A stretch of DNA of 64,000 bases from Corynebacterium spheniscorum (GTDB taxonomy: Bacteria > Actinomycetota > Actinomycetes > Mycobacteriales > Mycobacteriaceae): contig NZ_FOPJ01000008.1 of assembly GCF_900113445.1 (NCBI RefSeq), forward strand, positions 1 through 64,000, written 5' to 3'. The translations under genes were made by a program, and so were the position numbers. Below the pieces are notes generated by a model that searched no databases, was not told the DNA's origin, and saw only the letters and a list, made by a program, of their open reading frames with translations. Shown here piece by piece: positions 34,414-43,976 of the stretch (position 1 is its first letter; every line of letters starts with the position of its first letter).

Positions 34414-35688
34414 GTCATGCTCGGGGACTGTGAAAGCTGCAATCAACGTCGTAACCGGAACCGCCAGGGTTAAGGCCAACGCACCCACCCCAGAGCGCAG
34501 CAGCTCAGTGGTCATAATGTCGCTGGTTAGGGTGTCAATAAAGGGCCGCTCCGATACCGAGACCAACAAGAGCATCGGCAAAGCCGCACCGGTATAGGTC
34601 AACACCAGGGTGTACACCATTGAGGCAATATGGTCCCGGCCCACCCGCATGGCACCAAAGAAAAGCCGCAAAGGGCCAGCACTTGGGTCGATCTCGGAAA
34701 GCTCATTAATCGTGGAGGCCTGTGAAATGGTGACGTCATTAAGCACACCCAAGGCGCCAATCACGAAGCCGCAGAGCATCAACCCGGTGACGGACACTTC
34801 CGGTAAATAAAGCAGGATCCTCAAGTTATCTTCTGATCCCAATCCGCGCAGCTGATTAGTGCTAATTGCATAGTGCGCCAACACTCCAGCTAAGCCGAGA
34901 GCCACCAGGGTGCCGCCTAAAGCAGAAGCGGATTTCCAATTCCAGCCGTGCACCAAAAACACCACGGGAATAAGGATCAACGCCCCGGACACCATGGCGG
35001 CAAAAAGCGGGTTCTTGCCGTGCACCAACACCGGTAAGAGGAACCCTGCCACCACCAGGAAGGTAATCGCCAGACCCCCAAGTGCTCGCACACCCCGCCA
35101 GGCGGCAAAGGCAATGATTGCGGCGATAATAATGATCGCCCAGATAATCAGCACGGTGTGGCGGTCATAGTCAGCAAAGGCATAGACCACCGCACCATCA
35201 CTATTTATGGTTTCCGAAAGCCGAATATGGGCGCCTTGTTCCAAGGTGGGTTCCCCGGCCTGGCCGTGGGTGATTAACAAGGTGTGCTTCCCAGCGCTTT
35301 GGCCGCTGGTGATATCCACAATGGCGCGATCACAACGCTCGGAGGTTTCCTCCAAGGAATTCACCGGCGAGGAATCAAAGGCCACACCTAAAGAAGGTGA
35401 AGAACACGGCCCCTGGTCAACATGGCTAATCACGCCATCAACTAGGGTTTGGTTCATGGGGTAGGTGGCGCGAAACTCTGGGGAAATATTGGCGGGAGCA
35501 TCCCCGGGCCACAACTTAATGCCACCGATAATCCCAAACAGCCCGAATAGGGCAATGAAGATGCTCAGAGCAATCCGCCACACGCGGGTATGCGGATGCG
35601 TCTGCGGGTGGATGGCACTGCTGCTGGTGTGCGGTGCATCGTGGTTATTCTCGCGTACCTCATCGGCGCGCACACTATGCTTGCCCAT
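34411..35688 (-). CDS. YibE/F family membrane protein
   Basis: 425 residues: a cytoplasmic tail, one helix (about 36-58), a ~110-residue extracytoplasmic domain and seven or so C-terminal helices with the YibE/F pattern GVLNDVTISQASTINELSEIDP and RVGRDHIASMVYTLVLTYTGAALPMLLL. Widespread in Gram-positive bacteria; function unknown. Monocistronic. Confidence 0.88.
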   Translation of the reverse strand: MGKHSVRADEVRENNHDAPHTSSSAIHPQTHPHTRVWRIALSIFIALFGLFGIIGGIKLWPGDAPANISPEFRATYPMNQTLVDGVISHVDQGPCSSPSLGVAFDSSPVNSLEETSERCDRAIVDITSGQSAGKHTLLITHGQAGEPTLEQGAHIRLSETINSDGAVVYAFADYDRHTVLIIWAIIIIAAIIAFAAWRGVRALGGLAITFLVVAGFLLPVLVHGKNPLFAAMVSGALILIPVVFLVHGWNWKSASALGGTLVALGLAGVLAHYAISTNQLRGLGSEDNLRILLYLPEVSVTGLMLCGFVIGALGVLNDVTISQASTINELSEIDPSAGPLRLFFGAMRVGRDHIASMVYTLVLTYTGAALPMLLLVSVSERPFIDTLTSDIMTTELLRSGVGALALTLAVPVTTLIAAFTVPEHD

Positions 35689-35796
35689 CAGCCTTTACGG
35701 CTCCTCCCTATTGGCGATCCAACATATGGATAAGTAGCTAGAGCCACCCATCCTAATGGCCTAAGACAAAAGTGCCGCCCAAAGCACGACCAACCA

Positions 35797-37080
35797 CTAA
35801 TGCCGGTAGGCGCTAAGGAAGTGCTCCAGGCGATCCAGAGCATTCTCCAACTGCGAAGCCCACGGCAAAGTCACCACGCGGAAGTGATCCGGGTGCGGCC
35901 AATTAAAGCCCGTGCCCTGCACCATCAGGATCTTTTCCTTCTTCAAGATGTCCAGCATCAGCTGCGTGTCATCTTTAATGTCATAGACTTCCGGATCCAG
36001 CCTCGGGAAGGCATAAAGCGCACCCATCGGTTTCACACAGCTCACCCCCGGAATGGAGTTGAGCTTCTCATAGGCAATATTGCGCTGCTTCAGCAGCCGC
36101 CCACCCTCACAGGTCAGCTCATAAATGGATTGGCGCCCACCCAAAGCCACCTGGATGCCGTGCTGGGCTGGCACATTGGGGCACAGTCGCGTTCCGGCAA
36201 GTAATTCCAGGCCCTCAATAAAGCCGTGGGCGTGGCTCTTCGGACCGGTCAGCACCATCCAGCCACTGCGATACCCCGCCACGCGGTAGGCCTTAGAAAG
36301 CCCGTTATAGGTGATGCACAAAAGATCCGGGGCAAGGGAAGCGATGCTGATATGTTCCGCGTCATCATAAAGAATGCGGTCATAAATCTCATCCGCCAGA
36401 ATCAGCAATTGGTGTTCGCGCGCAATATCCACAATTTGCTGCAATACCTTGCGCGGATACACCGCCCCGGTGGGATTATTGGGGTTAATCACCACAATTG
36501 CTTTGGTGCGTTCGGTGACTTTGGAGCGAATATCCTCAATCGATGGATTCCACTCATCTTCTTCATCGCAAAGATAATGCACCGGCGTTCCCCCAGCTAG
36601 GGAGGTCGCGGCGGTCCAGAGCGGATAATCCGGGGCGGGGATGAGCACCTCATCGCCATCATCGAGCAGCGCCTGGGTGGTCATGGTGATTAACTCAGAA
36701 ACACCATTGCCCAAGAACACATCGTCGACATCGAAATCCGGGAAACCATCAATAACTTCATAGCGAGTCACAATGGCGCGCCGCGCCGCCAAAATACCCT
36801 TCGAGGTGGAATACCCCTGCGAAGTCGGAAGGGCGGCGATCATATCGCGCATAATCACATCGGGGGCATCGAAACCGAAAATAGCGGGATTCCCGGTATT
36901 CAATTTCAAAATGCGGTGCCCATCTAATTCCATGCGCTCCGCCTCAGCCGCCACCGGCCCGCGGATCTCATAAAGCACATCCTTCATCTTTGAAGATTGA
37001 TCAAAGATGCGCGGCTTGCGCTTCACTCCCCGCGGCTTCTCGGAGGGGTTTTCGGTCTTCGGCTCTTTTTCGCTCGTCAC
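35797..37080 (-). CDS. alaT: Alanine aminotransferase-like PLP enzyme (AlaT-type)
   Basis: 427 residues, class I/II fold-type I aminotransferase. NPNNPTGAVYP contacts the substrate/PLP, LADEIYD supplies the PLP pyridine Asp, and the Schiff-base Lys is in YNGLSKAYRVAGYRSGW; the substrate Arg is in the C-terminal HFRVVTLP. An N-terminal charged extension of about 25 residues precedes RIFDQSSKMKDVLYEIRGPV, typical of AlaA/AlaT enzymes (pyruvate + glutamate to alanine + 2-oxoglutarate). Confidence 0.85.
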   Translation of the reverse strand: MTSEKEPKTENPSEKPRGVKRKPRIFDQSSKMKDVLYEIRGPVAAEAERMELDGHRILKLNTGNPAIFGFDAPDVIMRDMIAALPTSQGYSTSKGILAARRAIVTRYEVIDGFPDFDVDDVFLGNGVSELITMTTQALLDDGDEVLIPAPDYPLWTAATSLAGGTPVHYLCDEEDEWNPSIEDIRSKVTERTKAIVVINPNNPTGAVYPRKVLQQIVDIAREHQLLILADEIYDRILYDDAEHISIASLAPDLLCITYNGLSKAYRVAGYRSGWMVLTGPKSHAHGFIEGLELLAGTRLCPNVPAQHGIQVALGGRQSIYELTCEGGRLLKQRNIAYEKLNSIPGVSCVKPMGALYAFPRLDPEVYDIKDDTQLMLDILKKEKILMVQGTGFNWPHPDHFRVVTLPWASQLENALDRLEHFLSAYRH

Positions 37081-37278
37081 CCGCCCTATTCTGCCATGTA
37101 CGCCGCGCCCGCGTGCGCCTTCCGGTCGCTTAAGTTCACGCAGGCAAAATTAAGCTACGCCCGAGATCGGTCTTCCCCCGCTTAATAAAAATTGCTGCGG
37201 CATAGCGCGGCACTTGGGGTGAGGCACGCACCTGGAAAGCCTTAGCACCCGAGCTCGACTAAAGCTCAGCCAGGGACT

Positions 37279-38040
37279 TTAACTACGACGATCAATCCAT
37301 TCGCGAACCAGGTCAGTGACATTGGTGCTGATCTCGTGTTGGCGTTCGCGTTTTTGCATGCGCACGGCGGTGCGATGCGCCTCGTCGAGGGCCTTGAGCT
37401 CTTGGATGCGTTGGCGGTCGAGTTGGCGTGGGGAGGGCACGTACCAGGAGGCGGGGCCTACTTTGATGAAGAACAGGAGGAAGAAGAGGATCGGGATGAA
37501 GCTCATGATGATCGCCACCAGCGCGGAGGAGGCGAAGAGCAAATCCGCCATGATCATGCCGCAGAGCGTGATCACGCTGCCGATGCCGAAGATACCAAGG
37601 CGAGTAACCAGGCCACTGCGATGCATGCGGGTGACTTCGGCGGCGGTGTAGCGGCGTTCTTCGATGGGGCCGGAAGAAATCGGGGTGCCGGTATGCGGGT
37701 TGAGTAGCTGGGAGGGCATCACCGAGGGCGGGAGCGGGCCGGGTTGGTTGAGGTCGAAGTTTAGGGCGGAGCTCACCAGGGGGTGTTTGCTTAGCGGGAC
37801 GGGGGTGAAGGGATCTTGGGGGAGGTCCTTGAAGATATCGCTGAGGTCATCGTAGGTGAGGGCTTCGGCGACTTGGCGGGAGCGATCATCGTATTCCTGC
37901 AGGCTAAGGCGGCCCTCGGACATTGCCTGGCTGAGCGCATCGATGGCGGTGGCGCGCTCTTTATCGCAGATCCGCAACTGGCCTTTTTGGTTGGGGCGGG
38001 AATCGGCGGGGCGGTGTCGGGGGCTACTCATGGGCACCAT
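37279..38040 (-). CDS. DUF1707 domain membrane protein
   Basis: 253 residues. DUF1707 at about 22-73: LRICDKERATAIDALSQAMSEGRLSLQEYDDRSRQVAEALTYDDL, a short helical module common in actinobacteria. Then a Pro-rich linker, two membrane helices (about 148-190) and a basic C-terminal coiled tail rich in Arg/Gln/Lys. Function unknown. MSSPRHR at 38031 is an alternative start. Confidence 0.85.
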   Translation of the reverse strand: MVPMSSPRHRPADSRPNQKGQLRICDKERATAIDALSQAMSEGRLSLQEYDDRSRQVAEALTYDDLSDIFKDLPQDPFTPVPLSKHPLVSSALNFDLNQPGPLPPSVMPSQLLNPHTGTPISSGPIEERRYTAAEVTRMHRSGLVTRLGIFGIGSVITLCGMIMADLLFASSALVAIIMSFIPILFFLLFFIKVGPASWYVPSPRQLDRQRIQELKALDEAHRTAVRMQKRERQHEISTNVTDLVREWIDRRS

Positions 38041-38165
38041 AGTAGCAGCGGAAAAACGGTGCTGACTAGGGCTAAGTCGAGGTAGTTGGGGGTGGTGTCT
38101 GGTGGGGTTAGGGGTGGGGTTAGGGAGGTTATGGGGGAGTGCATCAGGGGTGTCTCAGGGGTACG

Positions 38166-39404
38166 TCAGGGGTGCGTAGGGGAAGTCATGTAGGGCGCGT
38201 CATCACCGTCGAGGTTCAGGTCATATGGTGTGCGGGCGGGTTGGCGGCGGATGAAAAGAGAGGCCAAGAATAAGAGGAAGCCACCGATAAAAGCCATGGC
38301 GCCTACGCCCAGCATGAAGCCACTGACCCAGCCGCCGGCGGCCAGGGTGCCCCAGATGCCTTGGCTGTTGTTAAGTGCTGCTGCTTGGGTTTGGTTATGG
38401 GGTGTGGAGTGGAAGTCTTCTGGACGGGAGCCCTCTGTGCGAGAGTCCGCTCCTTGCGTGCCTTCCTCAGCCGGCATGGTGGCCAGCGGGTTAGTAGGGG
38501 AGGGCGAGGCAGGTGCAGGTGGCGGCGGCGGTGGTGGTGCGGGAGCCGCGGGTGCGGCGGGAGCTGCGGGTGCGGCGGGGGCCGCGGGTGCTGGGTGGGT
38601 GCGCGCCGGGATGGGCGCGAGACCAGGAGCTGCTATTGCACCTTGGGTGCTTAGTGCACCTTGGGTGCTTGGTGCGCCTTGGGTGCTTGGTGTGGGAGCG
38701 GTCGGTGCCCGCACAACCTGCGGGGCCACACCTACTGCGTGGTAATGCGCTTCCTTCGGGTCAACCGCGGGAGTTTCCTTAATGCCCTGTGGTAGGCCGG
38801 CAGGGTGTGGCGTCCCATTATCGCCATGAATCACCTGATCCAAGCCGCGGAGTGCTTCCCCTAATTCCTTGAAGGCAGCACCTAAACCATGGGACTCATC
38901 CACGGCGAGTTCCCCATCATTACCCACCAAGAAGCCCAGCACATAGGTTTCTTTCGCGCCATCTTCTTCTGCCACATGGAAGGTGAGCTGGTAGCGCCCA
39001 GCCTCAGAAAACCACCACTCCACTGCGGATTCATGGTTCTGAAGGTAGAGCGCGCGCTCTAGGTTGGCCGAATCCACACCCAGGACCCACTCGCCTTCAT
39101 CATTAAGCACCGCGCTAATGAGCCGTCCGGGACCATCCACGCGTTCCACGCTGATGGTGAAAGGCCCATCTGTGGGCAATACCCCATCAAAGTTGATAGT
39201 GGGAAGCCGCCACCAGTCTTCTTCTTTTTCTGCGACAGGTAGGAACTCAACCTCCGCGGCGGCAGGTGCGGTGGTGCTGCTTTCAACACTGCTGACTGTT
39301 TCCGCTGCCCACGCAGAGGCAACGCCCGCACTGGCCAAGGTGCCACTGATAGCCAAGGTCGTGCTGCACCCCAGCGCCTTCACATAATCCATAGCCTTAA
39401 GCAT
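38166..39404 (-). CDS. Surface protein with degenerate choice-of-anchor M-type repeat
   Basis: 412 residues, last gene of the metal-uptake operon. Signal peptide, one repeat domain (about 55-185) related to its operon neighbours, an Ala/Pro-rich stalk (about 230-310) and a C-terminal helix with RRQP after it. Unlike all sister domains, the His pair of HxHxxWxF is replaced: NHESAVEWWFSEAGRY. The C-terminal LAAGG just before the helix resembles a decayed LAxTG sorting signal. Overlaps the permease gene by 8 bp. Probably structural or regulatory rather than metal-binding. Confidence 0.75.
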   Translation of the reverse strand: MLKAMDYVKALGCSTTLAISGTLASAGVASAWAAETVSSVESSTTAPAAAEVEFLPVAEKEEDWWRLPTINFDGVLPTDGPFTISVERVDGPGRLISAVLNDEGEWVLGVDSANLERALYLQNHESAVEWWFSEAGRYQLTFHVAEEDGAKETYVLGFLVGNDGELAVDESHGLGAAFKELGEALRGLDQVIHGDNGTPHPAGLPQGIKETPAVDPKEAHYHAVGVAPQVVRAPTAPTPSTQGAPSTQGALSTQGAIAAPGLAPIPARTHPAPAAPAAPAAPAAPAAPAPPPPPPPAPASPSPTNPLATMPAEEGTQGADSRTEGSRPEDFHSTPHNQTQAAALNNSQGIWGTLAAGGWVSGFMLGVGAMAFIGGFLLFLASLFIRRQPARTPYDLNLDGDDAPYMTSPTHP

Positions 39405-40260
39405 TAGCCGCTACCTTTCGCCTCAAGAGCAGTCCATGACGCGGCGCGAAAAGCCACGCTGCCAGGAAGAACACCGTCACCGTTAAAACAATCGTGGCGC
39501 CAGTGGGGATATCCAACGCCCAAGAAAAATACAGCCCAATAAAAGACGCGGCCGCTCCGATGAGTGCAGAGAGCACCATCATGATGCTCAAACGATCACT
39601 GAGCATCCGCGCGGTGGCCGCCGGGGTGACCAGCAAAGCCAGCACCAAAATATTGCCGATGGTGCTAATCGAGATCACCACCGCAGCGGTCACCGCCAGG
39701 TATAAAACAATGTCTAAAAAGAACACCGGAAGGTTCATGGCTTGGGCGGATTCGCGATCCAAGGCCACCGCGCTTAAGGGGCGCTGCAAAATAATCAGCA
39801 GGCTAACTACCACAAACCCCACCCCAGCAACCGCATACACCTGGCTATTGGATACCCCAGTTAAAGACCCGAAAAGGAAGGAAGTTAAAGACGCGGTATA
39901 CCCATCAATCCTGGAGATCACCACCAACCCCACCGCAAAAGCAGCGGCGAAGAAAATGCCAATCAGGGTGTCTTCTTTAATGCGGCGGCGTTGTGAAAAG
40001 GTTGCGACTAATAAGGCCACTACCGCCCCAGCAACCGCCCCGCCAAGCAAAACGCTGCCCTGTAAAGCAAAGGCGATCGCAATGCCGGGGAAAACTGCGT
40101 GTGCCACGGCATCACCAATAAAAGCCATGGAGCGCAACACCACATGGGTGCCCACCACCGCGCACACAATCGCCGATAACATCGCCACAATGAGGGCTTT
40201 GGGTAAAAAGCCCAACGCCGGATTCATTAAATCTGCCAAGAAATCACCAAAACTCAGCAT
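39397..40260 (-). CDS. Metal ABC transporter permease (anchored-repeat type)
   Basis: 287 residues, about eight helices, ABC-3 (ZnuB/MntB/TroC) family; includes GDAVAHAVFPGIAIAF, the conserved coupling region, and DRESAQAMNLP. The family is named computationally 'anchored repeat-type ABC transporter, permease subunit'. Overlaps the ATPase gene by 7 bp. Imports Zn or Mn with the linked lipoprotein. Confidence 0.9.
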   Translation of the reverse strand: MLSFGDFLADLMNPALGFLPKALIVAMLSAIVCAVVGTHVVLRSMAFIGDAVAHAVFPGIAIAFALQGSVLLGGAVAGAVVALLVATFSQRRRIKEDTLIGIFFAAAFAVGLVVISRIDGYTASLTSFLFGSLTGVSNSQVYAVAGVGFVVVSLLIILQRPLSAVALDRESAQAMNLPVFFLDIVLYLAVTAAVVISISTIGNILVLALLVTPAATARMLSDRLSIMMVLSALIGAAASFIGLYFSWALDIPTGATIVLTVTVFFLAAWLFAPRHGLLLRRKVAANA

Positions 40261-41123
40261 GCTTCTTCCCTTTCGGCAAGCGGGCTAATCCCCACGGTTC
40301 TCAATAGCGGTGAATGCGCACTCACCGCGAAGGTTTCCATCCACACGCTGGGGGTATGTAGCTGTGCGGGGGTTCCCACGGCTTTCAGTTCCCGATTAAG
40401 CAACACCAGGCGCGAACAGGCATCCATCGCTTCGCCCAAATTATGGGTACTCATCACAATCGCAGTACCTTCGGTCGCTAATGATTGAAAAAGCTCCACC
40501 AATAACTCCGCCGAAGGCATATCTAGCCCGCTAAAAGGCTCATCAAGCAGCAACAACTTAGGGGTATTCACCAATGCGCGGGCCACTAATACGCGTTGGC
40601 GTTGCCCACCCGATAACTCCGCAATCGGTCGATTATCTAAGTCTTTAAGACGCACCCGATCCAATGCCGCCGCAACCGCCGCATAATCTTCTTTCCGCTG
40701 CGGTTTCCACCACCCGCGGCTACCAATACCGCGCGCATTCAGCACACAATCATGCACACTAATCGGGAATTCCCAGGCAAACTCATGGCGCTGCGGCACA
40801 TACCCCACCGCATGGCGCCGCGCACGTACTTGGGTTGCCCCAGCAATGCTGATCTCACCGTGGGCAGGAAGAAGTCCCAATATCGCGCGCAATAAAGTGG
40901 TTTTACCCGCACCATTAGGCCCGATGAGCCCAATGAATTCACCTTCAAAAATATCCAGCTCAATATCGCGCAGCACTTCCCGGCCACCCAAACTCACCGC
41001 CAGGTCTTTGACCGATAGCAGCGGCATCTCAGTATCTTTCCTCGCATCAAGCACGCATCCCGAGACCCGCGGGTTGGGCTGGTTATCTTCGTGCTGTTGC
41101 TGTGTGCTTGGGGTAGACATCAC
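40254..41123 (-). CDS. Metal ABC transporter ATP-binding protein (anchored-repeat type)
   Basis: 289 residues: Walker A GPNGAGKTT (about 71-79), LSGGQRQRVLVA, Walker B LLLLDEPFSGLD (the F after DEP is typical of ZnuC/MntA), switch MSTHNL. A 30-residue N-terminal extension precedes MPLLSVKDLAV, which is a plausible alternative start. Overlaps the upstream surface-protein gene by 4 bp. Confidence 0.92.
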   Translation of the reverse strand: MMSTPSTQQQHEDNQPNPRVSGCVLDARKDTEMPLLSVKDLAVSLGGREVLRDIELDIFEGEFIGLIGPNGAGKTTLLRAILGLLPAHGEISIAGATQVRARRHAVGYVPQRHEFAWEFPISVHDCVLNARGIGSRGWWKPQRKEDYAAVAAALDRVRLKDLDNRPIAELSGGQRQRVLVARALVNTPKLLLLDEPFSGLDMPSAELLVELFQSLATEGTAIVMSTHNLGEAMDACSRLVLLNRELKAVGTPAQLHTPSVWMETFAVSAHSPLLRTVGISPLAEREEAC

Positions 41124-42226
41124 CGCACCGAACCTTCAGCTGAGTCGGTGTTTTCTTGGGCACGTTGTGCTGCTGCCTTATGTTTCTTTTGGTTAGCCCG
41201 CCAGCCAAGGCCCGCCACCGCAGCTAAGACAATCAGTGCGGCGAGCCCGGCAAACACCCACCACACCGCACGGTTATCGGATACCTCGTGGGTAGAAGAA
41301 GCATCAGCCTTGGGGCTTTCACCGTTGGTGTTTTTACCTTTAGCGTTTGCTTGCCCAGCACTTCCAGGAAGCTCACCTTCCCACTTCGCGTCTTTTACCT
41401 CATCAGAGTTGGGGTCCACCCCAATGGCGAACTTCAACACCACCGGTAAACTTTGGCCCACACCCTGGGCAGACGTGGTCTGCACATTCAATGCCACCAG
41501 GTGCACCCCAGGTTCGCTAAACACCCAATTGGCATGCGTATGGGTATTAAGCTCCACCCAAATATTTTGGGGTTGATCATCTGTCCACAACACCTTCGGT
41601 GCGGCGAAACCACCGGATTGCAGGAATAAAGAATGCTTGCCCGGGCCCTGGTGACCGAGGAGCTTGAGGTTCACACCTTGGGCGGAACCATCGGACAAAC
41701 TCGGGGCTTGGGTTGACCACCCCAACCACGGCACCCCAGGGACCTCTGTTTGGGGAAGCACCCACACCTTCTGCCCAGGCTGGGCACCAATGAAGTGATA
41801 ATTCGGATCATCCGGGAGATCTAAGGCGGCTTTCTCATCAGCATGGAAAACCACATCCTCGATATGCCGCCACACCGGGGTGATGGCGGAATCATCACGC
41901 ACCAAGAACACTAAATTGCCCTGCTCATCAAGCTGCGGCCCTAAATCCGCATGCCCATGATCAAACGCCACGCGGGTACCTAAAGGCGCATGTTCCTCAT
42001 TGGCGTCCACATGTTGATGTAGCGCTGGGTCCTCCTGCGCCAAAGCTTGAGGCATAGCTGCTTCTGATGACCACGTCGTTGGTAATCCCACTGCGCTAAA
42101 ACCAATGGGGTTAAGCACCACAGCGGAACTAAAAAGCACAGCGCATAGAGTTCTTCCCACCCGTTTTCGGTGGGGACGTGCTGCTACTGCAATGGACTGG
42201 GGGTGGTGGGCATTGGGCTTCGTCAT
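41120..42226 (-). CDS. Membrane-anchored choice-of-anchor M repeat protein
   Basis: 368 residues: signal peptide, one repeat domain (about 75-285) opening RVAFDHGHADLGP and closing HTHANWVFSEPGVHLVALNV, a Gly/Ser/Asn linker, then a helix (about 318-342) with a basic, Gln/Ala-rich cytoplasmic tail and no LPxTG-like motif. The paired His residues in both ends of the domain suggest metal binding close to the membrane, as an acceptor for the importer. 4 bp downstream of the lipoprotein gene. Confidence 0.8.
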   Translation of the reverse strand: MTKPNAHHPQSIAVAARPHRKRVGRTLCAVLFSSAVVLNPIGFSAVGLPTTWSSEAAMPQALAQEDPALHQHVDANEEHAPLGTRVAFDHGHADLGPQLDEQGNLVFLVRDDSAITPVWRHIEDVVFHADEKAALDLPDDPNYHFIGAQPGQKVWVLPQTEVPGVPWLGWSTQAPSLSDGSAQGVNLKLLGHQGPGKHSLFLQSGGFAAPKVLWTDDQPQNIWVELNTHTHANWVFSEPGVHLVALNVQTTSAQGVGQSLPVVLKFAIGVDPNSDEVKDAKWEGELPGSAGQANAKGKNTNGESPKADASSTHEVSDNRAVWWVFAGLAALIVLAAVAGLGWRANQKKHKAAAQRAQENTDSAEGSVR

Positions 42227-42230
42227 TGTG

Positions 42231-43976
42231 TTATTCCTTCGCTAAACATTCCTTGAGGCTGCGGGCATTGGCTTCCATTAACTCCACATAGGTGCGCACA
42301 TCCTCGGTGAAGCTATCGCCATAAATCCGGCAAATATCTACATGCGCACGCTTGGCCATCTCTGAAAGATTCGTGGCACGGCCTTCTAATTGCGGTTCTA
42401 AAAACACCGCCGGTACCTGGAGGTTCTCTAGGGTGCGGGTAAGCGCAATGAGATCCCGCGCACTAGGTTCCACAGCTGGGTTGGGGCTAATAAAACCAGC
42501 GACCTTTAACCCATAGGCTTTGGCCAAATAGCCATAGCCATCATGGGTAGTCACCAAATAGCGTTTATCTGCTGGGATCTGTGAGATCTGCTCCCGCACA
42601 TAGCTGTCTAGTTGATTAAGCCGGGCAATATAGGCCTGTGCATTGCGGGTATAGTCCGGTGCCCCATCTGGGTCAATGGCAATCAGGTGATCACGGATTA
42701 CCTTCACATAAGCGATCGCATTGCCCACGTCATGCCATAAGTGCGGATCCCATTCACCATGCACATGCTTGCCCAGCACTGCCTGGGCCAACATGTAGGT
42801 TTCTGAACCTGGGCGCCCGAGAAAACGAAAAGCCGGTGTGGCAGGGATCTGCTGTAAGGCACTGCCTGGAATAGAAATGATGGAGTCTTCCAGGCGGTGC
42901 CGTTCATTTGTGGCGGAATGCGTGTGATGCTCGTGCGCCCCGTGCTCGTGCGCCCCGTGCTCGTGCGCCCCGTGCTCGTGAGTCTCGTGGTCATGCCCCT
43001 CGTGCCCGTGCTCGTGGGCACCGTGCTCATGCGCTCCGATTTCATCGCCGTGGATCAAGAGCTCATGGTTATCCACATCAACAGCAATATCCTGGTGTCC
43101 CTGGTCAATAATCGTGGTGTGTGCATCCACCCCGGCAACCGTGTGCGGATCTATGCCTACAGCAAAACGCACCGTGCCATGGGCGATCTCCGGGGCATTA
43201 TCGACGTGCGCAAAACGCGCTGATAAATCCAACTCATACACACCCGGCTTGCTAAAAGCCCAGCTCATATGCGTATGAGCGGCGGCAGGCAACACAATCC
43301 GATCCCGCTCATTAACCCCATCAGCGGAATTGAAATACACCACCGGCTGCCCAAAGGTTCCCGTTAAATAAGCAGCCACATCACCTGGGCCGCGCACCGC
43401 CGTAGCCTTCAACTCAATAGAGTTCGCAGCATCAGCACTACCAAGAAGCTCCCCAGGTTGGGTGCCAATAATCCGCATCCCCAACCACACGGTATCTAAG
43501 GAGACATCTTCTACCAGCGGAATAATATTTGCCCCATGCTCACTGGCTTCCTCAGCGATACGCACCACCGGGGTGCCTGGCCGGGAAGATTCCGTGATGG
43601 CCTGAAACAAAGACTGCTGCTCTAAGAGCAGATAATTCATGAACGCAATATCGGCATTCGCCACATTGCGCACCGTGCGCAAACTCGGCTCATAGGCATG
43701 CGGATCCGCACCCGGAGGCATTAAAGAGGTCACCCGCGCACGATCCCCAGCCACGTTTTTTGCTAAATCCGCAATCAACGCAGTCGAGGTCACCACATCA
43801 ACCACGCCATCATCACGCTGCGGGGCAGCCTCAAAGCTCCCCTGATCCGCGCATGCCGAAACAACCAGCAAGCTCGCGCTTAAAACACCAATGAGCCTGC
43901 GCCTAAAGCGGCGCGTAGCTCTGGTCGAATCCTGCTGAAAGGCACCCCTGGTGCCGGCGCGGTTTAAGCGGACCAC
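42231..43976 (-). CDS. Metal-binding lipoprotein with nested repeat domain and His-rich loop
   Basis: 581 residues. Lipobox VSAC (Cys42). The N-terminal TroA/ZnuA lobe (about 55-155, with PPGADPHAYEPS) is interrupted by a choice-of-anchor M domain (about 160-275, HTHMSWAFSKPGVYELDLS) and a His-rich segment (about 315-352, tandem HEHGA units), after which the second lobe resumes (WDPHLWHDVGN, TTHDGYGYLAKAYGL, FLEPQLE). The His/Asp/Glu set fits Zn or Mn. Known computationally as anchored-repeat ABC transporter substrate-binding protein. Overlaps the upstream gene by 13 bp. Confidence 0.88.
   Translation of the reverse strand: MVRLNRAGTRGAFQQDSTRATRRFRRRLIGVLSASLLVVSACADQGSFEAAPQRDDGVVDVVTSTALIADLAKNVAGDRARVTSLMPPGADPHAYEPSLRTVRNVANADIAFMNYLLLEQQSLFQAITESSRPGTPVVRIAEEASEHGANIIPLVEDVSLDTVWLGMRIIGTQPGELLGSADAANSIELKATAVRGPGDVAAYLTGTFGQPVVYFNSADGVNERDRIVLPAAAHTHMSWAFSKPGVYELDLSARFAHVDNAPEIAHGTVRFAVGIDPHTVAGVDAHTTIIDQGHQDIAVDVDNHELLIHGDEIGAHEHGAHEHGHEGHDHETHEHGAHEHGAHEHGAHEHHTHSATNERHRLEDSIISIPGSALQQIPATPAFRFLGRPGSETYMLAQAVLGKHVHGEWDPHLWHDVGNAIAYVKVIRDHLIAIDPDGAPDYTRNAQAYIARLNQLDSYVREQISQIPADKRYLVTTHDGYGYLAKAYGLKVAGFISPNPAVEPSARDLIALTRTLENLQVPAVFLEPQLEGRATNLSEMAKRAHVDICRIYGDSFTEDVRTYVELMEANARSLKECLAKE

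Noticed and set aside
42930-42990. 15-bp tandem repeats considered as a CRISPR-like array
   Set aside because: Units are contiguous without spacers and encode the HEHGA segment of the metal-binding lipoprotein.
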